Below are positions 34,447-44,166 of a stretch of 64,000 bases of DNA, in pieces; the first letter of the stretch is position 1; each line of letters begins with the position of its first letter. The notes beneath the pieces are model-generated. The model was not told where the DNA came from. It worked only from the letters and a program-made list of their open reading frames with translations, and ran no database searches. Origin of the DNA: Nocardioides luteus (lineage in GTDB: Bacteria; Actinomycetota; Actinomycetes; Propionibacteriales; Nocardioidaceae). The DNA lies in the NCBI RefSeq assembly GCF_015752315.1, contig NZ_JADOVJ010000001.1:434001-498000 (forward strand), in the 5' to 3' direction. Made by a program: the position numbers and the translations under genes.

Positions 34447-36591
34447 CTACTTCTTGCGCACCTGCACCACGGACGGCCGCGGGCCGGCGAACTCGCCCTC
34501 ACCGGCAGTGCCCTCGACGTAGTCGGGGAAGCGGGAGTTCGGAGCCTCCCAGGTCCCCTCCTCGCCCGGGTGCTGGACGGCGACGAACACCGAGCCGTCG
34601 CGGTCGTGGATGACCGGGCCGCAGGTCTCGGCGTCGCGGGGGACGGCGAGGAACTGCTGGACGTGGCCGCGCTCGGGGCCCTCGAGCGGGACCTTGAACA
34701 GCCCGTCGTTCTTCTGGATCGAGCTCGGCTGGCCGTCGGTGGAGATCCACAGGTTGCCCTGGGAGTCGAAGGCCAGGTTGTCCGGGCAGGAGATCGGCGA
34801 GACCTTGTCCTTCGGGTAGCCCGCGAAGTACGTGGACGCGTTGGTCGCCGGGTCACCGGCGACGATCACGAGGTTCCACCGGAAGACGCGCGAGGTGTGG
34901 TCGCCGTCGTCCTCGGTGATCTCGATGACGTGACCGTCGCGGTTGGTGTTGCGCGGGTTGGGCTCGTCGGCCGGGGCCTTGCCCGTGGTGCCGCGCTGGG
35001 AGTTGTTGGTGCAGGCGACGTACACCTTGCCGGTCTTCGGCGAGGGCTGGACGTCCTCGCAGCGGTCCATCTTGGTGGCGCCGGCCTTGTCGGCGGCCAG
35101 ACGCGTGTAGACGAGGACCTCCTCGACGCTCATCCCGGAGACCTTGCTGCGGCCGTTGACCACGAGCGGGATCCACTGGCCGTAGCCGTCGAACTTCCCG
35201 TCGCTCGGCAGCGTCCCGGTGCCGTCGATCTCGGCCGCGGGGGAGTCGCCGTGGAAGCGGGCGACGTAGAGGCTTCCCTCGGTCAGCAGCTGGAGGTTCT
35301 TGGCCCGGTTGCTGGGGCTGTACGTCCCCTTGGAGACGAACTTGTAGAGGTAGTCGAAGCGCTCGTCGTCGCCGGTGTAGGCCACGACCTTGCCGTTCTT
35401 GGCGATGACGACGTTCGCGCCCTCGTGCTTGAGGCGGCCGAGCATGGTGTGCTTGCGCGGCGTCGAGGTCGGGTCGGTCGGGTCGATCTCGACGATGTAG
35501 CCGAACCGGTTCGGCTCGTTGGCGTAGTCGGCCGAGCGCGCGTCGAAGCGCGGCTCGATGGCCTCCCAGCCGTAGGTCGAGGCCTTGTCGGCCAGGCCGT
35601 AGCGCTTCTCCTGGTCCGAGGTGCCGGTGGCGCGGAAGTAGCCGTTGAAGTTCTCCTCGCCCGACAGGATCGTGCCCCACGGCGTGGTGCCACCAGAGCA
35701 GTTTCCGATGGTGCCGAGCGCCACCGTGCCGGTCGGGTCAGCAGCGGTCTTGAGCAGGTCGCTGCCGGCTGCGGGCCCGGTGATCTTGAACGGCGTGGAG
35801 GCGGTGATGCGCCGGTTCTTCGGAGCGGAGGGGACGTACGTCCACTTCTCGCCCGGCGCGGAGCGCTCGAGCTCGACGATCCCGAAGCCGTGGGCGGCCA
35901 TCGCGATCTTGAGCTGCTCGGTGGCGTCGAGGCCCGGCGGGAACATGATGTTGGCGTTGACGTACTCGTTGTTGCAGCACAGCAGGGCCTTGGTGCCGGC
36001 CTTGTTGGTCACGATGACGTCGGTGTAGTCGTTGTTGTAGCCCCAGGCGAGCGCCTGCTTCTCGGCGGTCTGGTTGTTGACGTCGAACGGGACGCCGCCG
36101 GGCAGGATCGGGTCGCCCCAGCGGATGATCGGCTCCCAGGTGTAGCCCTGCGGCACCACGAAGGTGTCCTCGGTGGCCGCGACCGGGGTGATCGGCTTGA
36201 ACGGGAGGTTCGTACGCCCGCCGTGGCCTCGTCCCGCGAGAGCCGCCTCGAGGGGGCTGGCAGCGGCGGCCAGGCCGCTGCTGCCGACCGCGAGGGCGAC
36301 GGCGCCCGCGCCGGCGAGACCGAGCGCGTGACGGCGGCTGAGGGCCTTGCCGGCGATGTCACGGAAGTAGCCGTTGTCGGAGGTGTTCGGCGCCGGCTTG
36401 GCACAAGCGCTGTCGCACTTGAGGGCACAGGTCACGGCGCTGCGCTTGCCGCGCGTGTGGCCGGCCATAGGAAGCAGGGACAGCATGGTGCGGCGGCCGT
36501 TCGTGACGGCGGGCGCACCGTGGTCGCTGCACGAAGGACAGGCGGTGTCGGTCTGGATGTCGCTCAGTTCGGTCACTGCATTTCCGTTCAA
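34447..36591 (-). CDS. phoX: PhoX-family (DUF839) phosphatase, Tat-exported
   Basis: This 714-residue protein belongs to the PhoX/DUF839 family of calcium-dependent alkaline phosphatases with a beta-propeller core. An unusual but family-typical N-terminal region precedes the Tat signal and contains cysteines (CPSC at 18-21; 55, 59, 63) and PAPNTSDNGYF. The twin-arginine motif SRRHALGLAGAG is at about 85-96. Later motifs include LLCCNNEYVN, NCSGGTTPWGTILSGEEN and FDSQGNLWISTDGQ. It should release phosphate from organic esters outside the cell. A Pho-type regulator site is likely but was not identified with confidence. It converges on purM. Confidence 0.9.
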   Translation of the reverse strand: MNGNAVTELSDIQTDTACPSCSDHGAPAVTNGRRTMLSLLPMAGHTRGKRSAVTCALKCDSACAKPAPNTSDNGYFRDIAGKALSRRHALGLAGAGAVALAVGSSGLAAAASPLEAALAGRGHGGRTNLPFKPITPVAATEDTFVVPQGYTWEPIIRWGDPILPGGVPFDVNNQTAEKQALAWGYNNDYTDVIVTNKAGTKALLCCNNEYVNANIMFPPGLDATEQLKIAMAAHGFGIVELERSAPGEKWTYVPSAPKNRRITASTPFKITGPAAGSDLLKTAADPTGTVALGTIGNCSGGTTPWGTILSGEENFNGYFRATGTSDQEKRYGLADKASTYGWEAIEPRFDARSADYANEPNRFGYIVEIDPTDPTSTPRKHTMLGRLKHEGANVVIAKNGKVVAYTGDDERFDYLYKFVSKGTYSPSNRAKNLQLLTEGSLYVARFHGDSPAAEIDGTGTLPSDGKFDGYGQWIPLVVNGRSKVSGMSVEEVLVYTRLAADKAGATKMDRCEDVQPSPKTGKVYVACTNNSQRGTTGKAPADEPNPRNTNRDGHVIEITEDDGDHTSRVFRWNLVIVAGDPATNASTYFAGYPKDKVSPISCPDNLAFDSQGNLWISTDGQPSSIQKNDGLFKVPLEGPERGHVQQFLAVPRDAETCGPVIHDRDGSVFVAVQHPGEEGTWEAPNSRFPDYVEGTAGEGEFAGPRPSVVQVRKK

Positions 36592-36730
36592 GACGCGTTT
36601 TTGTCAGGTCTCCCAAGAATCGGAAGGGAGGCTATGTGCGGCGGGACAACCGTCCGGCCCCTCAATCTGTCCCCGAGGTGAACGCGGGATGACGAGTCAC
36701 CAGGCCCGGAATCGTGTGACCTCGGTAACA

Positions 36731-36745
36731 TTCGCTCCCAGCGAA
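36731..36745. promoter_or_regulatory. Inverted repeat upstream of phoX
   Basis: TTCGCT-CCC-AGCGAA is a perfect 6-3-6 repeat about 140 bp upstream of the phoX start and 120 bp before the DUF3073 start, in the 273-bp divergent gap. It could serve either gene. It does not match the Streptomyces PHO box clearly. Confidence 0.35.
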
Positions 36746-36864
36746 CGGATTTTCGACACCCCGGCGTGCGGATTCTTGGGATGAACCGGTAGCGTTGTCT
36801 CTACGAGAAACCTGTGAACAGCCCGGGACTATCCCGGCCAAGTGCGACGAGGGGGCTGGACCCT

Positions 36865-37056
36865 ATGGGGCGCGGCCGAGCGAAAGCCAAGCAGACGAAG
36901 GTCGCACGCGACCTGAAGTACCGGACCTATGAGACGGACTTCGGGGCCCTTGCGCGCGAACTTCACGGTGATGACGACACCAGTCAGAAGTCCGATCAGC
37001 AGCCGGACGACTACGACGACTGGTCGGACTACGACGCGGGATCCTCGCGCGACTAG
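36865..37056 (+). CDS. DUF3073 small acidic protein
   Basis: This 63-residue protein matches DUF3073, with the basic start MGRGRAKAKQTKVARDLKY, the core TDFGALARELHG and a strongly acidic tail (DDYDDWSDYDAGSSRD). The family is restricted to actinobacteria, often near purM, and has no known role. The ATG at 36865 has GAGGGGG eight bases upstream; the frame is open further upstream but without support. It is likely cytoplasmic. Confidence 0.88.
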   Translation: MGRGRAKAKQTKVARDLKYRTYETDFGALARELHGDDDTSQKSDQQPDDYDDWSDYDAGSSRD

Positions 37057-37098
37057 GGTCGGTCGGCCAAAGCGGTGACGCCTTGGCCGACGCCACCC

Positions 37099-38406
37099 TC
37101 AGACCGATCGACCCGGTGTCGATCGGCTCAGGACAACCTCCCCGTGAGTGCCGTAGCCGGTTAGCCGGCCGCCGTGAGGCGTGCCGTCGAAGGCGACGTG
37201 CAACCACTCCTCCCCGAGCGGGATCAGGGTGGGCCACGGAAGGTTGGAGACGTACGCCGAGCGGAGCTCTGCGACCTCGTTGAGGTCCAGGTCGAAGATC
37301 GGGTAGCGAGCACGGACGCGACGCGGGTTGTCGCGTCCGTCGCTGGCGCCGACGACGACTGTGCCGCCCAGCGGGACAAGCGTGGTGCCTTCGGTGGCCG
37401 TGCGGTCGGTCCGTGCTGCCCGCAGGCTGAGCGCGTCCAGGCTCGGCCCGCTGGCGAGCATGGGATGGAAGTCGAAGTACTTCTTCGCGCTCACGTAGCC
37501 GACCAGCCACTCGCCGTCACGGCGGACGAGGTGCGGGTCCCAGACCCCGACCCCGTCGGTGGGCAGCGCGAGCGGCGTGGCGTCGAGGACGTGCTCGCCA
37601 CGGGTCAGGTCCTCGCGGGAGCGTGCGACGGTGACCCCGACCGGGCTCCACGGCTTGCTCGGGTCCGTCTTGTCAGGTGCCTTGAAGCCTGCCCAGGTGC
37701 TCGTCGCGACCAGCCATTCGTCCCCCTCGCGCACGAGGTGGGTCGCATGGTCGCCGTAGACCAGCCCGTCCCGGCGGAAGTAGAGCGCGCCCCGATGGAC
37801 GAGGTCGTACGTCACCGGGTCCAGCGCCCACACCGAGGTGTGCGCCGTGGGGAAGAAGCCCGGTCCGGCACTCGTGGCGGTGAGCAGGACGCTGCCGTCG
37901 ACCTCGTGGAACGGCGAGCCGTCGGCGTACGTCACGACCCGGATGTCGCGCAGGCCGAGCTGCCCGAAGGCGCCGGTGCGCACGTCCTCGGCAGCACCCT
38001 CGTGACCGGCGGTCAGGCCGGCGAGCCAGGACTCGTCCCGTGGCTCGATCCCGACCTCGGAGAGGTCGACCCGTGCCCTCGCCACCCAGGTGCCGTCCGC
38101 ACAGGTCAGCGCGGTCAGCATCGTCCCGGTCAGGGTCAGTGCGAACCGGTCGACCCCGCGGCCGGCCCGGCCGTGGCGCCGGCTCGCGTGGGACGTACGC
38201 CGCGACCCGGTCGTCACCTCCAAGGAGACCCGCCGCCCGTCGTAGCTCCCGGTGAGCACGTCCCCACCCGAGGTGAAGCTCAGCGAGACCGGGCCGTCAC
38301 AGGCCGCCTCGATCGCGGCGTTGGCCGCGGGCCGGGATGAGCTGGTGGACGCGACCGCGATCGTGACGGGGCGCTGGCGACGTACGATCTTGAATTCGGG
38401 GAACAT
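37099..38406 (-). CDS. Glycosyl-hydrolase-like beta-propeller protein, function unknown
   Basis: This 435-residue protein has repeated short strands such as WALDPVTYDLVHRGAL, HLVREGDEWLVATSTW and WDPHLVRRDGEWLVGYVS, resembling the blades of five-bladed propeller hydrolases (GH43/GH32-like). No catalytic triad could be assigned with confidence. There is no signal peptide, so it seems cytosolic. The ATG at 38406 has TGGAG just upstream; the frame stays open far upstream only because it runs antisense through the next gene. It follows the large membrane protein gene by 50 bp on the same strand. Confidence 0.6.
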   Translation of the reverse strand: MFPEFKIVRRQRPVTIAVASTSSSRPAANAAIEAACDGPVSLSFTSGGDVLTGSYDGRRVSLEVTTGSRRTSHASRRHGRAGRGVDRFALTLTGTMLTALTCADGTWVARARVDLSEVGIEPRDESWLAGLTAGHEGAAEDVRTGAFGQLGLRDIRVVTYADGSPFHEVDGSVLLTATSAGPGFFPTAHTSVWALDPVTYDLVHRGALYFRRDGLVYGDHATHLVREGDEWLVATSTWAGFKAPDKTDPSKPWSPVGVTVARSREDLTRGEHVLDATPLALPTDGVGVWDPHLVRRDGEWLVGYVSAKKYFDFHPMLASGPSLDALSLRAARTDRTATEGTTLVPLGGTVVVGASDGRDNPRRVRARYPIFDLDLNEVAELRSAYVSNLPWPTLIPLGEEWLHVAFDGTPHGGRLTGYGTHGEVVLSRSTPGRSV

Positions 38407-38456
38407 CGGCTCCAGTCTTCCGGGCGCGCGAGCACCGGCCAAGGGCGGGGGCCGCC

Positions 38457-41400
38457 CTAACGCAGCCCCCGGACGTAGGCGGTGGCCCGCCGCAGGTCGT
38501 GGAGTCGCGCCTCCCAGGTGATGCCGAGGAAGAGCAGCAGGAGCCCGGCCGCGCCGAGCACCCACCACTGCTGCAGCGACTCCGCCGACGGCATCTGCGC
38601 CAGGGCCAGGACGGAGGCGACCAGGGCACCACCGATCAGTGGTGCGGCCCAGCGCAGCCACGCGCCACCGATGATGAAGGCCAGGCACGCGATGCCGAGC
38701 ACCGCGGTCCGCATCGAGACCGGGTCCTGGAGAGCCGCCGGGACGGACGGGACCAGCGCCAGGAAGACACCGGGTCCGAGGACCGGCAGCGAGGCGACCT
38801 CCCGGTCGAGGCGCAGCCTGACGACCCCGAAGACGATCAGCGCGATCGCGGGCGGCAGGGTGTAGGACTCCCAGGTCCCGACCGAGGTGTCGACCAGCCG
38901 GATCCACAGCGCGATGGTGGCCAGCGAGAGGCCGACCCAGCCGAGCCAACGGCGCTCGGCACGGGCGATCGCGTGCGCCGAGACGCCGGCAGCGGCCAGG
39001 ACGAGCAGGATGCTCAGCCAGGGGAGGTCGACACCACGCGACCCGACCGCGACCGGCCCGTCCGGGGTCAGCACGATCGTCGGACCGAGGCTGACCGTGC
39101 CGACGACGATCGTGACGACCGCGGCCACCGCGGCGGCGATCTCGACCGAGGGCAGCACCCGGAAGATCGTGACGACGGTCAGGATGACGATGATCCCCGC
39201 GGCGGCGTGCGGCTTCGCGATGTCGTTGAGGTCGGCGAACATCCAGCAGAACGCGGTCAGCGTGATGACCCAGTAGGGAGCGGTGACCGCCTTGGTCTGG
39301 TGCTCCGGGGAGAGACGGTCGACCGCGATCGCCGCGGCGGTGAGCACCCCGGCCACGATCAGCGCGAGCAGCTCGTTGCCGAAGGCGGCGCCGAGCGAGC
39401 CCAGGCCGAGCAGGCCGGCGATCGTCAGCCGCGGTCCGGACTGCTGCGGGTCGTGACGCAGGATGGTCGCGATGCACATGACCCCGGCGATCAGCAGCAG
39501 GATCGCCAGCCAGTCGGTGTCCACCCTCCAGCCGTCGGCGACGGCACCCAGGCCGATCGACACGGCGGCCCCGGCGGCGGCCGCGGCCTCGATGGCCGGG
39601 CTGCGGCGGATCAGCACGATGACGCCCATCGCGACGACGACCACCACCGCGGTGTAGGGGCGGTCGACGTCGGCCAGCCGGGCCGCCTGCCAGACGGCTG
39701 CGGTCAGGGCGAGGATCCAGTAGGCGGTCGCGACCTCCCTGGTCGTGCCGGACTGCATCCGGTCGACGAGCACGGCGAGGGCGGTGAGGATGACGGTCAC
39801 GACCAGAGCCGGCACGTCTCCGGAGAGGACCGCGGCCGTGGCCGCCCCGATGCCGACGGTGCCCGCGACGGCCAGCGCGGGAGGCTGGCAGTGGTGCAGG
39901 CCGATCGCCGCGGCGAGGATGGTGGCGAGGGTCAGCATGACCGCTGCCCAGGTGACGTCGACGGCGCCGATCCCGATCGAGATCGCGGCACCCGCCACGG
40001 CCGCCCACCAGCCCGAGCCGCGGAAGCGGAAGAGCGTGATCAGCCCGAGGACCGTGACGATCGCGCAGGCGGCCCACTGCCGCTCCACGTCGATCAGCGG
40101 CGCGAGCGACCACAGGCCGAGGGTGAGCGTCGCGACCGAGTAGCTGGCGGTGACCTCGCGGTCGGGGCCGACCAGACCCTGACCCGCGTACGCAGCCACC
40201 CCTGCCAGAGCGAGCGCGACGACCACGGTCAGCAGGTCGCTGGGCAGCGCGGTGGCCAGCGCGACCAGGCCGAAGATGCCGGCGGCGAGGAGCCGTGGCC
40301 AGCGCTCCGCCCACCAGGCCAGCGCGACCGCGACACCGAGCAGCAGCAGGGCCGGGACGAGCAGCGGCGCCGCGTAGCAGGCGGCCGTGATCGCGAACCC
40401 GGTGACGCCGCCGGAGAAGATGAACCAGCCGACCGTGTCCCGGTAGCTCCGGAAGGCAGGCGGGTTGGACCGGTAGAACCAGGCGGTGCCGAGGGCGAGG
40501 ATCGCGAGCATCGCCGGCAGCGTCAGCCAACCGGGCAGCAACGGCTTCGGACCGGTGACCGGCGAGAACGCCGACTCGGTCCAGGGCACCGCCGCGAGCC
40601 GGACGGCGGCGGAGGTCGCCAGGACGAGGACGGTGAGGCCCAGGCCGACGGCGTACGGCGTCAACGCGGCGGCCGACCAGCGCCACGGGCGGGGGAGCGT
40701 CATGAGCGCCCCGGCGGCGATCAGCGTGACCACCACGGCCACGACGGTCAGGGTCACCGCGCCGTCGTCGAGCGCGGGCTGGGTGAAGGTGTAGGCCGCG
40801 ATCAGGAGCGATACCCCGACCATCGCGACCTTGGCGTCCTTGGGCAGCGGGAACAGCAGCGCCACGATCGTCAGCACCGCGGCCGCGCCGAGCAGCAGCG
40901 GCAGGGTGCCGCCGCGCAGCAGCTCGGATCCGGTCAGCGCCGGGTCGGCCAGACCGCGGACCATCAGCATCAGCCAGAAGCCCGCCATCACGACCATCGC
41001 ACCGATCGTCAGCGCCTGCAGGTCGGTCTTGCTCGCCACGATCACCACGACGAGGGCGATCACGGCTGCGACCAGCGGGAACCAGATGAGGTCGGAGATG
41101 AGCTCGAGACCGATGAGGGCGGTGAGTACGCCGGCGGCGGCCGCCACCTGTGGTCCGATCACCGAGTCGAGCTTCTCGGTGCGCGCGCCGACCAGGGACA
41201 TCGCGGTGCCCGCGAGGAAGACGGCTATCCCGACGATGACCAGGAAGCCACGGTCCCAGTCGACTCCACCGAGCCAGCCGGCGTACTTCATCCCGGCTAT
41301 GTCGAGGGCGATCAGTCCCAGTGCCAGCGTCCAGACGCCTTCGGTGCCGGCTCTCAGCTCGAGATGCAGCAGCAGTGCGCCCCCGATCGTGAACAGCGCG

Positions 41401-41885
41401 GTGAAGACGAGCAGCATCGTGGTGCGCCCGCCGACGCCCATCGCGGCCCACGCGACGGCGAGGAAGACGACCCCCGCGACCAGCAGGAACAGCACGCCGA
41501 CACCGACCAGGATCAGCGGCACCGTGATCGGCGCACGCCGTGCGACCGGAGCACCGGGGAACGCCGCCGCCCCGGCGACGGCGCTCGCGGCCGGGTCGGC
41601 GAGCGGCACGGCGACGGGCTCGGGCTGGATCTGCGGAGGTGCCGAGGGCGGCGGCGCGAGCGGCATCGGGGCGGGTGTGGGCGGAACGGTCTGCCGCGCG
41701 GCCCGGCTCGCCTCCTCGCGGATGGAGCGCAGCCGGGTCATGAGTACGTCGGCTCGCAGCAGCGTCCCGTAGAGCTCTTGGGCGACGGCGTTCTCCAGCG
41801 GCAGCCCGCAGTGCGGGCAGGGGCTGGTGCCGGGCTCGAAGGCCTCCCGGCAGTCGGGGCAGCGACCAGGATCGGCGTACTTCAC
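38457..41885 (-). CDS. Very large multi-pass membrane protein with N-terminal zinc ribbon (SCO7613-like)
   Basis: This protein of about 1142 residues starts with a zinc ribbon (CPDC at 9-12 and CPHC at 23-26), a short helical region and a Pro/Ala-rich linker. About 30 or more hydrophobic helices, mostly Ala/Val/Leu with few loops, fill the remaining 1000 residues. It resembles the SCO7613 C-terminal-domain proteins of Streptomyces. No transport or enzymatic motif is visible; a role as membrane scaffold is only a guess. The GTG at 41885 has AAGGA upstream and begins VKYADPGRCPDC, a normal start for this type; earlier codons are possible. Confidence 0.78.
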   Translation of the reverse strand: MKYADPGRCPDCREAFEPGTSPCPHCGLPLENAVAQELYGTLLRADVLMTRLRSIREEASRAARQTVPPTPAPMPLAPPPSAPPQIQPEPVAVPLADPAASAVAGAAAFPGAPVARRAPITVPLILVGVGVLFLLVAGVVFLAVAWAAMGVGGRTTMLLVFTALFTIGGALLLHLELRAGTEGVWTLALGLIALDIAGMKYAGWLGGVDWDRGFLVIVGIAVFLAGTAMSLVGARTEKLDSVIGPQVAAAAGVLTALIGLELISDLIWFPLVAAVIALVVVIVASKTDLQALTIGAMVVMAGFWLMLMVRGLADPALTGSELLRGGTLPLLLGAAAVLTIVALLFPLPKDAKVAMVGVSLLIAAYTFTQPALDDGAVTLTVVAVVVTLIAAGALMTLPRPWRWSAAALTPYAVGLGLTVLVLATSAAVRLAAVPWTESAFSPVTGPKPLLPGWLTLPAMLAILALGTAWFYRSNPPAFRSYRDTVGWFIFSGGVTGFAITAACYAAPLLVPALLLLGVAVALAWWAERWPRLLAAGIFGLVALATALPSDLLTVVVALALAGVAAYAGQGLVGPDREVTASYSVATLTLGLWSLAPLIDVERQWAACAIVTVLGLITLFRFRGSGWWAAVAGAAISIGIGAVDVTWAAVMLTLATILAAAIGLHHCQPPALAVAGTVGIGAATAAVLSGDVPALVVTVILTALAVLVDRMQSGTTREVATAYWILALTAAVWQAARLADVDRPYTAVVVVVAMGVIVLIRRSPAIEAAAAAGAAVSIGLGAVADGWRVDTDWLAILLLIAGVMCIATILRHDPQQSGPRLTIAGLLGLGSLGAAFGNELLALIVAGVLTAAAIAVDRLSPEHQTKAVTAPYWVITLTAFCWMFADLNDIAKPHAAAGIIVILTVVTIFRVLPSVEIAAAVAAVVTIVVGTVSLGPTIVLTPDGPVAVGSRGVDLPWLSILLVLAAAGVSAHAIARAERRWLGWVGLSLATIALWIRLVDTSVGTWESYTLPPAIALIVFGVVRLRLDREVASLPVLGPGVFLALVPSVPAALQDPVSMRTAVLGIACLAFIIGGAWLRWAAPLIGGALVASVLALAQMPSAESLQQWWVLGAAGLLLLFLGITWEARLHDLRRATAYVRGLR

Positions 41886-41960
41886 AGCCAACCATCCTTG
41901 CGTAGTTCCGCCGATGAGCGTGCGGGAAACGCAGAGCAACGAGACAGCGCGGCGAAATGA

Positions 41961-42000
41961 CAACCGGCTCCGACCGATAACTGCTGGTCGGAGCCGGTTG
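41961..42000 (-). terminator. Terminator downstream of tRNA-Phe
   Basis: CAACCGGCTCCGACC at 41961-41975 pairs perfectly over 15 bp with 41986-42000 around a 10-base loop. It lies eight bases beyond the 3' end of the minus-strand tRNA-Phe and should end its transcript before the large membrane protein gene. Confidence 0.75.
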
Positions 42001-42007
42001 TTGCTTG

Positions 42008-42081
42008 TGGGCAGGGGCGGGGTCGAACCGCCGACCTATCACTTTTCAGGCGATCGCTCGTACCAACTGAGCTACCTGCCC
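42008..42081 (-). tRNA. tRNA-Phe(GAA)
   Basis: The minus strand folds as a tRNA: acceptor GGGCAGG/CCTGCCC, D-arm with AGCTCAGTTGGTA, anticodon loop CTGAAAA with GAA in a five-pair stem, and T-arm GGTTCGACC. The 3' CCA is not encoded. A terminator follows. Confidence 0.93.
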
Positions 42082-42196
42082 AAGCGAGGTGAAACATTAC
42101 CGGAAACGACCGCGACGTTCCGAATCGGGACCCGCGGACGGACGTACGGCCTCGCTTTGGCGGCCCCGGACGCAGGCCTCTAGGATGTCCCGGCAG

Positions 42197-42269
42197 GCCC
42201 CCTTCGTCTAGCGGCCCAGGACCCCGCCCTTTCACGGCGGTAGCGCCGGTTCGAATCCGGTAGGGGGTA
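42197..42269 (+). tRNA. tRNA-Glu(TTC)
   Basis: The sequence starts GCCCCCT and ends AGGGGGT plus A, giving the G1-U72 acceptor known for actinobacterial tRNA-Glu. The anticodon loop is CTTTCAC (TTC) in the stem CCGCC/GGCGG, and the T-loop is GTTCGAATC. CCA is not encoded. Confidence 0.92.
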
Positions 42270-42377
42270 CACAGTCTTTCCACGGTTCGAGTCTGGATCT
42301 CGCGCCGCACCGCCGGCATCCGCACGGATACTCATATCGAAGGCGTACGCCGCGAGGTTGGTGCCACACTTCGGACT

Positions 42378-43499
42378 GTGAGTGCGTGGACGTCGCCGGC
42401 GGCGATCGAGGTCGAGAGCAGGCTCTTCCGGGCTCTCGCGGTGCTGCGCGTGGTCGTGCTCGTCAACGCCGTCGGGCTGACGATCTACCGGGCCGGCAAC
42501 TTCGTCTCGCCCGTGGCCGCGCTGGTCTGCGCGCTCGTGATGATCGGCTGGACCGCCTTCGTCGTCTGGGCGTACGCAGCACCGAGCCGCCGCACGGCGG
42601 TGCTCGTCGGCGCCGACCTGGCGATCGCGCTCGGGCTCCTGCTCGTGACCCCGCTGGTGAAGAGCCCGGGGTTCCAGGCGAGCGTGCCGGGGTTCTGGGT
42701 GAGCGGCGCGCTGCTCGCGTGCGCGATCCACTATCGCTGGATCGGCGGTCTGCTGGCCGGCGTCGCGCTGGCGGCCGTCGACCTCGGCCTCCGTCAGGAG
42801 ATCGACCAGTCGATCTACGGCAACGCGTTCCTGCTGGTCATCGGCGGCCCGGTGGTCGGCTACATGTGCGAGTCGGTGCAGCGGATGGCGCGCGAGCGCG
42901 ACGAGGCGCAGCGCGCGGCGGCGCGGGCGGAGGAGCGGGCGCGGCTCGCCCGGGCGGTCCACGACGGGGTGCTCCAGGTCCTCGCCCTCGTCCAGCGTCG
43001 CGGTGGCGAGCTGGGCGGTGATGCCGCCGAGCTGGGCAGGCTGGCGGGGGAGCAGGAGCGAGAGCTCCGAACGCTGATCCGCGGTGAGCAGCCCGGCCGC
43101 GGGCCGGCGGTCGGGATGACCGATCTGGCAGCTGCTCTGGCGGAGCTCGAGACCGGCACCGTGACCGTGTCCGGACCCGCGACCGCCGTCGAGATGCCCG
43201 CCCATCCTGCCGAGGAGATCGTCGCCGCGACCCGTGCGGCCCTGGACAACGTACGCCGTCATGTCGGGGAGGACGCCCGTGCCTGGGTGCTCCTGCAGGC
43301 CTTTCCCGACCATGTCGAGGTCTCGGTGCGCGACGAGGGGCCGGGAATCCCCGACGGTCGTGTCGCGGAGGCGGAGCAGGACGGAAGGCTCGGCATCGTC
43401 GGTTCGATCCGTGGCCGGATCCTCGATCTCGGGGGCACGGCCGAACTCATCACTGGAAGGACGGGAACGGAATGGGAACTGACAGTGCCGCGAGGGTGA
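42378..43499 (+). CDS. Sensor histidine kinase (MacS-like)
   Basis: This 373-residue membrane kinase has an N-terminal region of about five or six helices (residues 18-163), a linker coiled coil (RDEAQRAAARAEERARL) and a NarL-type H-box ARAVHDGVLQVLAL with His195. The ATPase domain is short, with ALDNVRRH as N-box and RDEGPGIPDG as D-box. It resembles the MacS kinases of streptomycetes. The GTG at 42378 gives the family N-terminus. It overlaps the response regulator gene by 28 bp, so the two are a cognate pair. The signal is unknown. Confidence 0.87.
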   Translation: MSAWTSPAAIEVESRLFRALAVLRVVVLVNAVGLTIYRAGNFVSPVAALVCALVMIGWTAFVVWAYAAPSRRTAVLVGADLAIALGLLLVTPLVKSPGFQASVPGFWVSGALLACAIHYRWIGGLLAGVALAAVDLGLRQEIDQSIYGNAFLLVIGGPVVGYMCESVQRMARERDEAQRAAARAEERARLARAVHDGVLQVLALVQRRGGELGGDAAELGRLAGEQERELRTLIRGEQPGRGPAVGMTDLAAALAELETGTVTVSGPATAVEMPAHPAEEIVAATRAALDNVRRHVGEDARAWVLLQAFPDHVEVSVRDEGPGIPDGRVAEAEQDGRLGIVGSIRGRILDLGGTAELITGRTGTEWELTVPRG

Positions 43500-44131
43500 T
43501 GGTCGTCGACGACCACCCGATGTGGCGTGACGCGGTCGAGCGCGACCTGGCCACCGCCGGGTTCGAGGTCGTCGCCACCGCCAGCACCGGCCGTGAGGCG
43601 ATCACCCGGTTCGCCGCGACCCGGCCGGAGGTCGTGGTGCTCGACCTGCAGATCCCCGAGCCCGACGGCGTCCAGGTCACCACCGAGGTGATCGCGCTCC
43701 ATCCGGCGACCAAGGTCCTCATCCTCTCCGCCTCGGGCGAGCAGAACGACGTCCTCGCCGCGGTCAAGGCCGGCGCGACGGGCTATCTGGTCAAGTCGGC
43801 CTCGCGCGAGGAGCTCCTGGATGCGGTGGAGCGCGTCGCCGCCGGCGACCCGGTCTTCACCCCCGGCCTCGCCGGGCTGGTCCTGGGCGAGTTCCAGCAC
43901 AGCGCCGCCACCGAGGTGCGCGGCGACAAGCCGACCCTCACCGACCGCGAGACCGAGATCCTCAAGCTCGTCGCCAAGGGCCTGAGCTATCGCCAGATCG
44001 CCGACCGGCTCGTCCTCTCCCACCGCACGGTCCAGAACCACGTACAGAACACCCTGCGCAAGCTGCAGATGCACAACCGGGTCGAGCTCACCCGCTACGC
44101 GATCGAGCAGGGCCTCGACGGCGACGACTGA
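43472..44131 (+). CDS. LuxR/NarL-family response regulator (MacR-like)
   Basis: This 219-residue regulator has a receiver domain (about 8-125) with acidic pocket VVDDHP, phosphoacceptor Asp58 in VVVLDLQIP and the Lys in YLVKSAS. A LuxR-type HTH follows (about 150-212: LTDRETEILKLVAKGLSYRQ, then RTVQNHVQNTLRKL). It is translated in overlap with the upstream kinase and is surely its partner. Targets are not visible. Confidence 0.92.
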   Translation: MGTDSAARVMVVDDHPMWRDAVERDLATAGFEVVATASTGREAITRFAATRPEVVVLDLQIPEPDGVQVTTEVIALHPATKVLILSASGEQNDVLAAVKAGATGYLVKSASREELLDAVERVAAGDPVFTPGLAGLVLGEFQHSAATEVRGDKPTLTDRETEILKLVAKGLSYRQIADRLVLSHRTVQNHVQNTLRKLQMHNRVELTRYAIEQGLDGDD

Positions 44132-44166
44132 CGTGTCCGCCGCCCGGCATGGGGGAGAATCCAGGA

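Noticed and set aside
38499..41960. Open frame of 1153 codons on the plus strand opposite the large membrane protein
   Set aside because: It has a composition of Asp, Arg, Gly and Gln typical of antisense frames in high-GC DNA, while the minus strand encodes regular membrane helices and a zinc ribbon.
37099..42042. A 1647-codon frame that would fuse the propeller-like protein to upstream sequence
   Set aside because: Only the part from 38406 downward looks like protein and has a ribosome site; the upstream part is antisense-like and overlaps the true membrane protein gene in another frame.
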